Source: Robiginitomaculum sp.
GTDB lineage: Bacteria; Pseudomonadota; Alphaproteobacteria; Caulobacterales; Maricaulaceae
Length of the DNA: 64,000 nt
NCBI GenBank assembly: GCA_021776635.1
Contig: JAJFFN010000025.1
Coordinates: forward strand, 1-64,000
Reading direction: 5' to 3'
Under the pieces are notes generated by a model, which saw nothing but the letters and a program-made list of their open reading frames with translations, was not told where the DNA came from and ran no database searches. Positions 34,141 to 42,875 of the stretch are shown piece by piece; position 1 is the first letter of the stretch; each line of letters begins with the position of its first letter. Both the position numbers and the translations under genes were made by a program.

Positions 34141-34908
34141 ATGACAATAAAAATAATTGTATTTATTCTATTATCGGCTTTAATCACTGCCACGATTTCC
34201 GGTATTTTTGGTATGGCGGGCGGCCTTATCTTCATGGGGGTAATTGCAAGCTTTATGGGCGTTGCCGAAGCAATGGTTATCCACGGTGCCGTACAAAGTA
34301 TTTCAAACTCTTACCGCGCCTATTTACTCAAAAACCATGTACGGTGGGATGTTTTTTTTAAAATCTGTATTGGGTCCATTCCGACATTGGCAGTTTTGTT
34401 GTTGTTTAGTTTTGTGCCTAGCAAAGGCGTCTTGTTTTTAGTGCTTGGCTTGCTCCCAATTTTGTTGTGGTTGCCTTTGTCCTGGATTTCACTAGATGTG
34501 CAAAAACCCCATCATGCAATATTTTTGGGGTTTTGCGTTACGGGGCTTAACCTTGTTGCAGGTGTAGCAGGGCCCGCGCTCGATATGTTTTTTATCAAAA
34601 CTAAGATGCCTAGGCACGAAATTGTTGCTACAAAAGCGATTGTCATGTTTGCGTCCCACCTGATGAAAATATTTTATTTCGGCATCCCTATGTTGATGGC
34701 TGCTAATCTGTCAGCTCAGGTCCCAAACTTACCGCCTCTATGGTTTTTTGCCGCCTCCATACCGCTTATTATGCTTGGAACATTTACAGGCACTCGCATT
34801 TTAAACCGTATGAGCAATGTCGGTTTTCGCAGCTACACAAAATATCTGGTTAGTATGATTGGCGTGGTTTATATATTCAAAGGCGTAACTCTGCTGGGTT
34901 GGGTTTAG
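34141..34908 (+). CDS. TauE/SafE-family sulfite exporter-like permease
   Basis: 255 aa, about eight membrane segments. ISGIFGMAGGLIFMGVIASF and VTGLNLVAGVAGPALDMFFI are the paired glycine-rich motifs of the TauE/SafE family, whose members move sulfite, sulfonates or related anions. ATG 34141 is the natural start. Substrate unknown. Confidence 0.85.
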   Translation: MTIKIIVFILLSALITATISGIFGMAGGLIFMGVIASFMGVAEAMVIHGAVQSISNSYRAYLLKNHVRWDVFFKICIGSIPTLAVLLLFSFVPSKGVLFLVLGLLPILLWLPLSWISLDVQKPHHAIFLGFCVTGLNLVAGVAGPALDMFFIKTKMPRHEIVATKAIVMFASHLMKIFYFGIPMLMAANLSAQVPNLPPLWFFAASIPLIMLGTFTGTRILNRMSNVGFRSYTKYLVSMIGVVYIFKGVTLLGWV

Positions 34909-34923
34909 GGTCAGGATCCTAGC

Positions 34924-35565
34924 TTACCACGGAATAACAGGCGTGTTGATTTGAGTATTTAAATCAAACTCCACGCGAAAATGCCGGCCTTCACGGTTAA
35001 GCTCATAAGCATACATTTCATGTGTCACTTCTACAGCCCAAATATTGGTCACAGAAGCTTCTAAGTCGCGCAACATAAATAATGCGACGGAAAACCCGTC
35101 TGCTGGAAATTCCTGGCGTGTTGCTGCTCCTTCAGTCGTTGTGTCGCCGCCGTACTGGCTGACCAAGTCTTCACTACCATCTTCGTGCTTGTGGTGATGG
35201 GAAAGGTTCAACCCTGTTGCGGTTTTGTTAAATACCCAAGTACGCGAACGGTCGTCGCCGACAGCGAAAGGTATACGAATTGAACCGTCTGGGCAATTGA
35301 CGGTCATGGCCATTTCTTTATCTGCCATATCTGCATCCGCCTCATCAGTGCTAACGAGTTTGCCTGCGTAAGATTTTCCGCACAATAAACTTAATTTTAT
35401 CCAAAATGTTTCATGTGCTTTTAACGTTGGCGCTGCGGGTTCAGTTGTAGAAACGGGTGCAGGAACAGGTTGGGCAGAAACAGGGTTTTCAGCCTGCTTT
35501 GGCTCGCACCCTATTAAACTAAAGGTGGCTAAAACGAATAAGGTTGTTGGTAAAAATTTGCCCAT
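34924..35565 (-). CDS. Lipoprotein, unknown
   Basis: 213 aa. FVLATFSLIGC gives a perfect lipobox (LIGC, Cys20). A Pro/Ala-rich linker follows, then a globular region with KLSLLCGKSYAGKLVSTDEA, DRSRTWVFNK and LNLSHHHKHEDGSEDLVSQY. The His-rich segment is notable. No family recognised; related lipoproteins with the GKSYAGK segment occur in marine bacteria. Likely anchored in the envelope. Confidence 0.75.
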   Translation of the reverse strand: MGKFLPTTLFVLATFSLIGCEPKQAENPVSAQPVPAPVSTTEPAAPTLKAHETFWIKLSLLCGKSYAGKLVSTDEADADMADKEMAMTVNCPDGSIRIPFAVGDDRSRTWVFNKTATGLNLSHHHKHEDGSEDLVSQYGGDTTTEGAATRQEFPADGFSVALFMLRDLEASVTNIWAVEVTHEMYAYELNREGRHFRVEFDLNTQINTPVIPW

Positions 35566-35597
35566 GAGATTCTCCTATTTAGGAGAACCGTAACGCT

Positions 35598-36743
35598 TTA
35601 CCAATCAATCTGCAATCGTGTATATAGCCCTTTTGCAGAGAAAAGGTCACCGCTGGCGTCTGTATAGTTTACCTTTACGCGCAAATGACTTTCTGGGTAC
35701 CAAGTCAATCCTAATGTCCAGGCATTAACTTTTTCGTCGCCAGCCTTTCGTGCATCAAGCGTGTCATACCTCGCAGCGACTTCCCAGCCTCCCAAGCCAC
35801 CTTTGGATAGTGGTTTTAGCGGTTTGGTTCGGTCGAACTTTCCTGCACTAGCTTTATACTTACGGGTTTCACCGGTTAGGAAATATCCGGCATAGACAAA
35901 ACCACCATCAACGGAACCAAGATCACCATCTTCTTTGACAAATTCTGCGTGTCCATGAAGAGGCCCCATTACGGCAGCCGCTTCCAGACCAAATAAAGTG
36001 GCGTCATCTCCTATGATAGGTTTCACTTTTTCTGTTGCCAGATGTGAGCCCCAACGTGCAGAATGTTTAGGTGCACCGCGAGCTCTATCAGTATAGCGTA
36101 CTGATGCGCCAATATGGACAATCCGGTCTTTTTCAAGAACAGGTGTATAAGTGCCGCGCACTGCCCAAATGTTATTGGTTGGCTTACCATCTGCCGCACC
36201 GTCAATTGAGTTGCCAAATACACCGCCGTTTAACGAGTAATTTTTGCCGGAAGTTCCAATATTAACACCGATACGGCGGTCAAAACCAACGGCATCTGTA
36301 ATCATTCCGCGTTCCATAAATGTTGTATGGCGCGAGGAAGTTGTTTCTTCCATACTCGGACCAGCTTTCATTTGACCTACTGTAACATTTAATGGACCTT
36401 TCCAGGTTAAATTTACATCGGTTGCAGTTGTTTTACCACCGCCAAAATCTACTTCGGCTTTATATTTGAAATTGGAATATTGGCCTTCTATGCCAATGCG
36501 AGCGGCTCGAAATTCAGTATCTTCAAAATTATTTTTAAGGCCGGCCGTTGGTGTTTCAGACAATGCTGCGGTATCCCACAAAATCCGGCCCCGAATTTTC
36601 CAAAAATTACCGTTGTCATCTTTTATTTTGGGTGCGCCGTGTAATAATTCCCAGAAATTCGCATCTGATTCTCCTGCATTGGCGGAAGTGGTTAGGGGTA
36701 CTGCGCCCAAAGCAAGGACAGTTGATGCTAATAAAGTTTTCAT
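35598..36743 (-). CDS. OprP/OprO-type phosphate-selective porin family protein
   Basis: 381 aa: signal peptide (cut near ANA), then an N-terminal WKIRGRILWDTAALSE segment, FRAARIGIEGQYSNFKYKAE and VTVGQMKAGPSMEETTSSRH typical of the OprP/OprO porin family, and a C-terminal strand ending in Trp (LYTRLQIDW). It would be an outer-membrane 16-strand porin, selectivity unknown. Upstream (36744-36916) shows nothing specific. Confidence 0.9.
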   Translation of the reverse strand: MKTLLASTVLALGAVPLTTSANAGESDANFWELLHGAPKIKDDNGNFWKIRGRILWDTAALSETPTAGLKNNFEDTEFRAARIGIEGQYSNFKYKAEVDFGGGKTTATDVNLTWKGPLNVTVGQMKAGPSMEETTSSRHTTFMERGMITDAVGFDRRIGVNIGTSGKNYSLNGGVFGNSIDGAADGKPTNNIWAVRGTYTPVLEKDRIVHIGASVRYTDRARGAPKHSARWGSHLATEKVKPIIGDDATLFGLEAAAVMGPLHGHAEFVKEDGDLGSVDGGFVYAGYFLTGETRKYKASAGKFDRTKPLKPLSKGGLGGWEVAARYDTLDARKAGDEKVNAWTLGLTWYPESHLRVKVNYTDASGDLFSAKGLYTRLQIDW

Positions 36744-36916
36744 GTTTATTCTCTATTTTCCCCAAAAAGTATATTTGGGGCAGGGGTTGATATAAATAAC
36801 GTAACGAAATTGTTTTTGCTAGTACATTGATGATGTTGGTGATGCTCTAGGGTTTATAGCAGATTTTAATAGATTGGGGTCTTGCGGCTTTTGCTGCATT
36901 CGGATAGTGGCAGTAT

Positions 36917-37555
36917 ATGTTTAATTTCGATTTATTCTGGTCGGCATTTGCCGTGTTGTTTGTCATTATTGACCCGCCGGGATGTGCGCCTATTTTCGCG
37001 ACATTGACACAAGGGACAAGCAAACTGCACCAACGTGTTATGGCCTTTAAATCTGTTGCCGTTGCTGCGGGGATTTTATTTGTTTTTGCATTTTTTGGCG
37101 AGCAGATTTTCCATGCGCTTGGCATAGACTTTCACGCATTGCGTATAGCGGGCGGTATCATGCTGTTTATCATTGCTCTTCAAATGGTGTTTGAGAAGCG
37201 CACAGAGCACCGCGAAACGCGTGCCGAAGAAGCCTTGGAAGCCATAGACGACCCAGAAGATATTTCAGTATTTCCTATGGGAATTCCTATGATAGCCGGA
37301 CCAGGTACGATTGCATCGCTTTTGCTTTTAATGTCTGATGCTGATGGTTCCATAGATGTAGCTTCGATCATGGCTGCACTTACGGCTGTTTTACTAATCA
37401 CTTTGTTCTCGTTTTTAATCGCAGGCTTCTTAATAAAGCTGATGGGCAAAACTTTTACCAATGTGTTGACCCGAGTGCTTGGGTTTTTACTGGCAGCACT
37501 CGCAGCGCAATTTGTTATTGATGGCGTCAAAGGCGCACTTGGTACATTTTTATGA
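36917..37555 (+). CDS. MarC-family integral membrane protein
   Basis: 212 aa, six membrane segments. FVIIDPPGCAPIFATLTQGT and FGEQIFHALGIDFHALRIAG match the MarC family; FPMGIPMIAGPGTIASLLLL is the conserved second half-motif. Function of the family is unclear (once linked to multiple antibiotic resistance). The ATG at 36917 starts directly on the conserved N-terminus. Confidence 0.9.
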   Translation: MFNFDLFWSAFAVLFVIIDPPGCAPIFATLTQGTSKLHQRVMAFKSVAVAAGILFVFAFFGEQIFHALGIDFHALRIAGGIMLFIIALQMVFEKRTEHRETRAEEALEAIDDPEDISVFPMGIPMIAGPGTIASLLLLMSDADGSIDVASIMAALTAVLLITLFSFLIAGFLIKLMGKTFTNVLTRVLGFLLAALAAQFVIDGVKGALGTFL

Positions 37556-37602
37556 TTGCATCCGTTGTGCCCCACCTTTAGTAAGGCGAAAATGGAGAAA
37601 AT

Positions 37603-37905
37603 ATGACCCTTGCACAATCCCTCATTGTTTATTTTATTAGCCCAGTTATTGGCGTCCTTATTTTCATGATAGTCGTGCAAATCATTATGAGTTGGTTGAT
37701 CCAGTTTAACGTGATAAATATCCGTAATCAGTTTGTTTCTACCATTTATTACATGTTAAGCCGTTTTGTTGAGCCTATTTTAGCGCCAATTCAACGTATT
37801 ATTCCCAGCTTTGGTGGTTTGGATTTATCCCCGATCGTCGCAATTTTGGCACTGCAATGGGTGCAAGGTTTTGTTTTACCAAGATTATACATGACGCTAG
37901 GTTAA
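37603..37905 (+). CDS. YggT-family membrane protein
   Basis: 100 aa, two YggT-type membrane helices: VLIFMIVVQIIMSWLIQFNV and FVEPILAPIQRIIPSFGGLD, then LSPIVAILALQWVQGF. Family members influence cell-division or envelope placement; role here unknown. It lies 47 bases after marC, and a good ribosome site (ATGGAG) precedes ATG 37603. Confidence 0.9.
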   Translation: MTLAQSLIVYFISPVIGVLIFMIVVQIIMSWLIQFNVINIRNQFVSTIYYMLSRFVEPILAPIQRIIPSFGGLDLSPIVAILALQWVQGFVLPRLYMTLG

Positions 37906-37940
37906 ATGATATTCGTAAACTTGATTGACGGCAAAGCTAT

Positions 37941-37958
37941 TGCGCACACGTGTGCGCA
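37941..37958. promoter_or_regulatory. Perfect 18-bp palindrome after YggT
   Basis: TGCGCACACGTGTGCGCA is a perfect 18-base palindrome in the 237-base gap between yggT and the SDR gene. It may be a protein-binding site or part of a terminator; no T tract follows directly. The rest of 37906-38142 shows nothing else. Confidence 0.4.
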
Positions 37959-38142
37959 CGGACGTATTTTAAGCCGTTTCTAACTTATCGCAAGATGCTC
38001 TAAAATAAGTTTATGATTCCGCGCCGATTTAATTGGTTTTGCCCCTAATGACAAAAAAATCTCAACGTAAAACCAAATTGGTTGGGGATATTTAATATAG
38101 ATTTTGACTTGCGATAATTCCGCAGGCTTGTAGTTTCGCCCC

Positions 38143-38967
38143 ATGGTGAAAAACAAAAAACAGAAAAAAAGACCGTTATGTCTGATTACCGGTGCCTCAG
38201 CCGGGATCGGCGCGGCATTGGCACGCGAATTTGCCAAAGCTGGCTGGGATTTAGCTTTAACGGCACGGCGAGAAGCGCCAATGCTTACACTCGCTAAAGA
38301 GCTAAAGCGCGATTACGGGGCGACATCTCACATAATTCCGGCAGACCTCTCAAAGCCGGGAGCGTGTGCAGATATTTTGGAACGATTGGGTAAAAAAACC
38401 ACCCATATAGATGGTTTGGTGAATAATGCCGGCTTTGGCCTTACCGGTAATTTCATTGAAAATGAGTGGTCGGCACATAAAGATTTTTTAACTTTGATGT
38501 TAGAGGCGCCAACTGAAATGACAAGAATGTTGGTTGATGGTATGGTAGAGCGTCGTTTTGGCCGGATAATAAATGTGGCAAGTTTGGCTGGACATGTTCC
38601 AGGTTCGCGTGGCCATACTTTATATGCAGCCACCAAAAGCTATCTAATTAAGTTTTCACAATCACTGAATTTGGAACTTCAAGAACACGGTATCAAAGTA
38701 TCTGCCTTATGCCCGGGTTTTACATATAGTGAATTTCACGATGTAAATGAAACCCGTTCCGCGGTCAGCAAATTGCCTGATTGGATGTGGATGAGCGCCG
38801 AAGATGTTGCGCAAAGTGGATTTCTAGCATTATCGCACAACAAAGCCGTACATATTCCGGGCGCTGGTAATAAAATAATAGCCCTGTTGGCACGGTTATT
38901 ACCAGACCCTTGGGCGCTGGCTTTAATGAACCGCAATTCAGAGCGGGTTCGTAAAGGCACAAAATAA
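38143..38967 (+). CDS. Short-chain dehydrogenase/reductase
   Basis: 274 aa. CLITGASAGIGAALAREFAK binds NAD(P); NNAGFG and the catalytic Ser/Tyr-x3-Lys (SLAG... LYAATKSYLIKFS) follow. The closing region (SEERVRKG) resembles the family of fatty-acid or steroid-type SDRs, but the substrate is unknown. Its stop overlaps the pyrF start by one base (TAATG), so the two genes are coupled. Confidence 0.9.
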   Translation: MVKNKKQKKRPLCLITGASAGIGAALAREFAKAGWDLALTARREAPMLTLAKELKRDYGATSHIIPADLSKPGACADILERLGKKTTHIDGLVNNAGFGLTGNFIENEWSAHKDFLTLMLEAPTEMTRMLVDGMVERRFGRIINVASLAGHVPGSRGHTLYAATKSYLIKFSQSLNLELQEHGIKVSALCPGFTYSEFHDVNETRSAVSKLPDWMWMSAEDVAQSGFLALSHNKAVHIPGAGNKIIALLARLLPDPWALALMNRNSERVRKGTK

Positions 38968-39653
38968 TGTCTGACCCACGCCTATTTGTGGCTCTGGATT
39001 TGCCGGATATTGAAAGTGCCCGTTCTATGGTTAATACACTTGGTAATACAGTGTCTTCCTATAAAATTGGCTTGCAGCTTTTACCACAGGGCGGCACGGA
39101 ATTTGGACGCGCGCTTAAACAAGCTGGCAAAAATGTCTTCTTAGATTTCAAACTGCACGATATTGGTGCCACAGTTGAAAAGGCCACGCGATCAATTACT
39201 GAAATGGGCGCAGACTTGCTTACGGTTCATGCCACACCAGATGTTATGGCTGCGGCGGTCAAAGGACGTGGAAATAGCTCATTAAAAATCATGGCTGTTA
39301 CAGTGCTAACATCACTGGATGATCGATCTCTTTTTGATATGGGATACTTTAATACGGTCGAAGAACTGGTCATGCACCGTGTTCGACAAGCGGTAGCAGC
39401 GGGTGTTGATGGTGTGATTTCTTCACCATTGGAAGCCAAAGCAATTAGGGCGATTGTCCCCAAAGGCTTTCTCATTGTCACCCCTGGAGTCCGCATGATT
39501 GGCGGGGACAAGGGGGACCAAAAACGTATTGCCACGCCGAAACATGCTCTACAGCACGGCGCCAGCCATATCGTCGTTGGCCGCCCAATCACACAAGCAC
39601 AAAACCCGCGAAAAGCGGCAGAAGAAATTCTGGCGAATATCGGAAATAATTAG
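38967..39653 (+). CDS. pyrF: Orotidine-5'-phosphate decarboxylase
   Basis: 228 aa. LFVALDLPD, VFLDFKLHDIGATVEKATRS (catalytic Lys in the DxKxxDI motif), LTVHATPDVM, TPGVR and HIVVGRPITQA are the OMP decarboxylase signatures. It converts OMP to UMP, the last step of pyrimidine synthesis. Translational coupling to an SDR gene is unusual but not known to be meaningful. Confidence 0.95.
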   Translation: MSDPRLFVALDLPDIESARSMVNTLGNTVSSYKIGLQLLPQGGTEFGRALKQAGKNVFLDFKLHDIGATVEKATRSITEMGADLLTVHATPDVMAAAVKGRGNSSLKIMAVTVLTSLDDRSLFDMGYFNTVEELVMHRVRQAVAAGVDGVISSPLEAKAIRAIVPKGFLIVTPGVRMIGGDKGDQKRIATPKHALQHGASHIVVGRPITQAQNPRKAAEEILANIGNN

Positions 39654-39662
39654 AAATAATTG

Positions 39663-39696
39663 ATTGCCCCAAATTCACACAAGGGAGGCAATTTTT
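39663..39696 (+). terminator. Weak intrinsic terminator after pyrF
   Basis: ATTGCC (39663-39668) pairs with GGCAAT (39687-39692), extended by CC/GG, followed by a run of T. It would end the SDR-pyrF transcript. The 39697-39777 gap shows nothing else. Confidence 0.5.
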
Positions 39697-39777
39697 GGTC
39701 TATTGAAATAGTGTATAGCCACTTTTGGGAATTCTATCTGAAAATAAAACCCGCATTGTTTAATTATATATTGTACC

Positions 39778-40938
39778 CTAATCCAAATCCAAAATTTCGT
39801 GGTTGATTTGGTTGATTTTTGTGATGCCGGTAAGTGCCATGCAGACGTCCATTTCGGCTTTGAATGTTTTTAATAAACCGTTCAGGCCCATTTCGCCTCG
39901 TGCTGCTAGTGCCCATATCCAGGGTCGCCCAATAAGGACAGTCTGCGCGCCACTGGCGATTGCTTTGACAATATCTTGACCACTACGTATGCCGCCGTCC
40001 ATAATAATATTCGTGCGCTCACCAACTGCATCTCTTATTTTTGATGTCATGTTGATGGTAGAAGAAACACCGTCTAATTGCCGTCCGCCGTGATTGGACA
40101 CAACAATACCGTCCGCTCCCGTTTTTACGGCTGCGACGGCATCTTTCGGGCTTAGGATGCCTTTGATAATCAAATTTCCGTCCCAAACCCCGCGCAGCCA
40201 TTCTATGTCTTTCCAGGTACAAGACGGGTCAAATTGCGCGTCGACCCATGCTTTGAAATCTGAAATAGATTGGGCAGTGGGTACGAAATCAGCAAGGTTG
40301 CCAAATGTGTGTGGTTTGCCATTGACGCCAACATCAATTGCCCATGCTGGATGGGTTGGGTATTCCAATGCGGCCCTAATTTTACCCATGGGTCCAAGAC
40401 CACCTGCCAAACCATTGCGAATATCCCTATAGCGTGCACCGACTACGGCCAAATCAACGGTAAAGACTAGTGTCTTACAGCCTGCGGCTTTGGCACGTTC
40501 AAGTAGCCCACGTACATAACCACGATCACGCATCATATAGAGTTGAAACCAAAAAGGTTTGGTTGCCGCCTTGGCAACTTCTTCCAGTGAACAAATAGAA
40601 ACGGTTGAGAGACAAAACGGAATACCGGCTTTCTCTGCTGCCCGTACCGCTTGTACTTCGGCGCGCCTAGCCATCATACCGGCTAAACCAATGGGGGCCA
40701 GGCCCAATGGTATATTGAGACTTTCGCCGAACAAATCTGTACTTGTGTCAATTTTTGAAACATCGTGCATGACCCGTTGGTGCAGACGCAGGGTTGCAAG
40801 GTCTTGCGTGTTAGCGCGTAATGTGGTTTCGCCGTAGGCGCCGCCGTCAATGTAATCGAACAAATTGCGCGGTAATCGCTTTTCAGCAAGACGCCGATAA
40901 TCATTTGTAGATGCGGGTACCAGGTTTAAGCTTGGCAT
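39778..40938 (-). CDS. FMN-dependent alpha-hydroxy-acid dehydrogenase
   Basis: 386 aa. LFDYIDGGAYGETTLRANTQ, GLAPIGLAGMM, IPFCLSTVSICSLEEVA, FQLYMMRDRGYV and the active-site SNHGGRQLDGV (catalytic His, Arg) and IMDGGIRSGQDIVKAIASGA define the L-lactate/mandelate/glycolate dehydrogenase family. It oxidises an L-2-hydroxy acid to a keto acid. The ThDP enzyme gene lies 5 bases upstream on the same strand. The lldD annotation is a guess because substrates vary. Confidence 0.92.
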   Translation of the reverse strand: MPSLNLVPASTNDYRRLAEKRLPRNLFDYIDGGAYGETTLRANTQDLATLRLHQRVMHDVSKIDTSTDLFGESLNIPLGLAPIGLAGMMARRAEVQAVRAAEKAGIPFCLSTVSICSLEEVAKAATKPFWFQLYMMRDRGYVRGLLERAKAAGCKTLVFTVDLAVVGARYRDIRNGLAGGLGPMGKIRAALEYPTHPAWAIDVGVNGKPHTFGNLADFVPTAQSISDFKAWVDAQFDPSCTWKDIEWLRGVWDGNLIIKGILSPKDAVAAVKTGADGIVVSNHGGRQLDGVSSTINMTSKIRDAVGERTNIIMDGGIRSGQDIVKAIASGAQTVLIGRPWIWALAARGEMGLNGLLKTFKAEMDVCMALTGITKINQINHEILDLD

Positions 40939-40943
40939 ATTCT

Positions 40944-42503
40944 CTACCCACCAGGCGGCGGAATGATGGCTTCAACCAGCCGTGGCCCTTTGTGTGCCAA
41001 TGCATCTTTTAGCGCTTTGTGAAAATCTTCGGCAGTCTCTGCACGTACAGCCGGTACGCCTTGACCTTCAGAAAGGGCAACCCAATCAAGTGTTGGGTTG
41101 GAAAGGTCAAGCATAGACAAGGCTTTTGGTCCGGGATTGCTTACCCCGACCCTTGCAAGTTCGATATTGAGGATTGCATAACTACTATTGTTGAGAATGA
41201 CCGTTGTTACATCAAGGTTTTCTCTTGCCATAGTCCACAAGGCTTGCACGGTATACATGGCGCTGCCGTCCGCTTGCAGGCAAATGACTTTGCGCTCAGG
41301 GCAGGCAATTGCCGCGCCGACGCCAACGGGCAAACCCTGTCCGATGGCTCCACCTGTAAGATTTAGCCAATCATGCTTTGCGGCACCAGCCGTTAATGGG
41401 AAAAGCGCCAGGCCAGAGGTTGCGGCTTCATCAGAAATGATGGCATTTTTAGGCATGAGTTCGGCGACAACACTCCCCACCCCAGCAGCCGTTAACCGAC
41501 CAGGCTCTGTAGGCGGTATCATGGGGGCTTGTATATTGCTGGGTTCTGCAGGTGCATCCAAAGCATCTGCCAAACGTGTTAGCGCATTTTCTGCGTCACA
41601 GTGCACGTCTGCAAGGATTTGCAGTTTAGTATGCTCTGCTGCAATAAAGCTGGGTTTGCCTGGATAGGCAAAAAACGAGACAGGTGGTTTTGCACCAACA
41701 AAAATAATTCTGTCAAAATCTTTTATATAATCAGCGGCCATTTCGCCAAAATAAGGTAGGCGTTCCAATGCCACCCGCCCGGCGCCGCGCTGCAAGCGTG
41801 TTTGGAAGGTTTCGCAAAGCAATCGCGCACCAGTAGCGGCGGCTATACGGCCAGCTTGCACAAGTGCGTCTTCGCGTAAGGCACGGCTGCCCAAGAACAA
41901 AGCCGTGTTGCCTGATTGGCTAAAGGCATTGGCTGCTTTTTCTACAGTGGATTTGGACACGGTTTTTGGTATTGTAGGTTTTGCAGGTTTAGCGGGCGAC
42001 TTACATTCGTCCCAGGCATGGTTTGCGGGGGCAATTATCGTTGCAACCTGCCCAGGATATGTCATTGCGGCTTCAATGGCTTTAGCACCTTGTTTGGCCA
42101 AATCATCTGGTGATTTCGATGTTGCCACCCAATTTGACATAGGGGCTGCAACACCTGCAATATCTGATGTTAAGGGGGCATCATATTCCAGATGATATGT
42201 TGCATGGTCGCCGACAATATTGACTACGGGTGAATATGCGCGTCTTGCATTGTGCAAATTGGCGAGACCGTTCCCCAACCCTGCACCTAAGTGTAACAAA
42301 GTTGCCGCAGGTTTGTCGGCCATGCGCCCATAACCATCTGCTGCGCCGGTGACAACACCTTCAAACAAGCCTAGGACGGCGCGCATTTTTGGTTGCCCAT
42401 CAATTGCCGCTACCATGTGCATTTCAGATGTGCCAGGATTTGCAAAACATACTTCTATACCGCTGTCACAAAATACTTGTATTATTGCTTCTGCACCGTT
42501 CAT
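40944..42503 (-). CDS. Acetolactate-synthase-like ThDP enzyme
   Basis: 519 aa from the ATG at 42503. GLFEGVVTGAADGYGRMADK carries the catalytic Glu; the ThDP/Mg motif starts LQADGSAMYTVQALW and ends ILNNSSYAILN (normally GDG...NN, here ADG). It belongs to the IlvB/MdlC-type superfamily. Paired with an alpha-hydroxy-acid dehydrogenase it could act on the resulting 2-keto acid, as in the mandelate pathway (benzoylformate decarboxylase type) or in lactate-to-acetolactate conversion. Substrate unknown. The upstream start at 42548 is not preferred. Confidence 0.88.
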   Translation of the reverse strand: MNGAEAIIQVFCDSGIEVCFANPGTSEMHMVAAIDGQPKMRAVLGLFEGVVTGAADGYGRMADKPAATLLHLGAGLGNGLANLHNARRAYSPVVNIVGDHATYHLEYDAPLTSDIAGVAAPMSNWVATSKSPDDLAKQGAKAIEAAMTYPGQVATIIAPANHAWDECKSPAKPAKPTIPKTVSKSTVEKAANAFSQSGNTALFLGSRALREDALVQAGRIAAATGARLLCETFQTRLQRGAGRVALERLPYFGEMAADYIKDFDRIIFVGAKPPVSFFAYPGKPSFIAAEHTKLQILADVHCDAENALTRLADALDAPAEPSNIQAPMIPPTEPGRLTAAGVGSVVAELMPKNAIISDEAATSGLALFPLTAGAAKHDWLNLTGGAIGQGLPVGVGAAIACPERKVICLQADGSAMYTVQALWTMARENLDVTTVILNNSSYAILNIELARVGVSNPGPKALSMLDLSNPTLDWVALSEGQGVPAVRAETAEDFHKALKDALAHKGPRLVEAIIPPPGG

Positions 42504-42557
42504 ATCCGTATCCTTGTTTTGATAATAGGTCCTGACCTTAATTAACACATTAGATTG

Positions 42558-42599
42558 CCTATAGTAATGTGAAAGCCTGCGCTTTCATATTACTATAGG
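42558..42599. repeat. 19-bp-arm hairpin upstream of the ThDP-enzyme gene
   Basis: CCTATAGTAATGTGAAAGC (42558-42576) pairs with GCTTTCATATTACTATAGG (42581-42599), one mismatch, four-base loop. It lies 55 bases before the start at 42503, so it may be an operator, mRNA-leader structure or short palindromic repeat. No U tract argues against a terminator. Confidence 0.55.
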
Positions 42600-42673
42600 T
42601 ATAATGTGCGTGCGCAAATAATATAATTTTGGTTTTGTTTGTTAAATCTTTTACGCAAAATTAATAAACATGC

Positions 42674-42816
42674 GCGTAAATACAACTGTAAGTTGTTTAT
42701 CTGATCATGACTTTAAACATACTTGCTTGTACGGCGTTTTCAATCCTGATACCAGTACGCCGCACACAAACTTAGAACCTGCAGCCTATTCCCATAGATA
42801 CCTGCAGGTTCTTTTT
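42674..42816 (+). ncRNA. Candidate small RNA with intrinsic terminator
   Basis: A promoter-like TTGTTA (42639-42644), 17 bases, TAATAA (42662-42667) precedes three hairpins: ACAACT/AGTTGT (42682-42696), CGGCGT/ACGCCG (42733-42763) and AGAACCTGCAG/CTGCAGGTTCT (42774-42812) followed by TTTTATTT. No ORF of meaningful length lies inside. The start near 42674 is inferred. It does not match a family I recognise. Between 42817 and 42875 only a tandem repeat is seen. Confidence 0.5.
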
Positions 42817-42827
42817 ATTTGGGGCCA

Positions 42828-42860
42828 GAGCCTGGGGTAAGAGCCTGGGGTAAGAGCTGG
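42828..42860. repeat. Short tandem repeat before the fliJ-like gene end
   Basis: GAGCCTGGGGTAA is present twice in tandem (42828-42840, 42841-42853) followed by a partial GAGCTGG copy. It lies just after the candidate sRNA terminator. Possible replication slippage product. Confidence 0.5.
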
Positions 42861-42875
42861 ACCCTAATGTAAGTG

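Noticed and set aside
42558..42599. Intrinsic terminator reading of the 19-bp-arm hairpin
   Set aside because: No T tract follows in either direction and it lies at the 5' side of the minus-strand gene.
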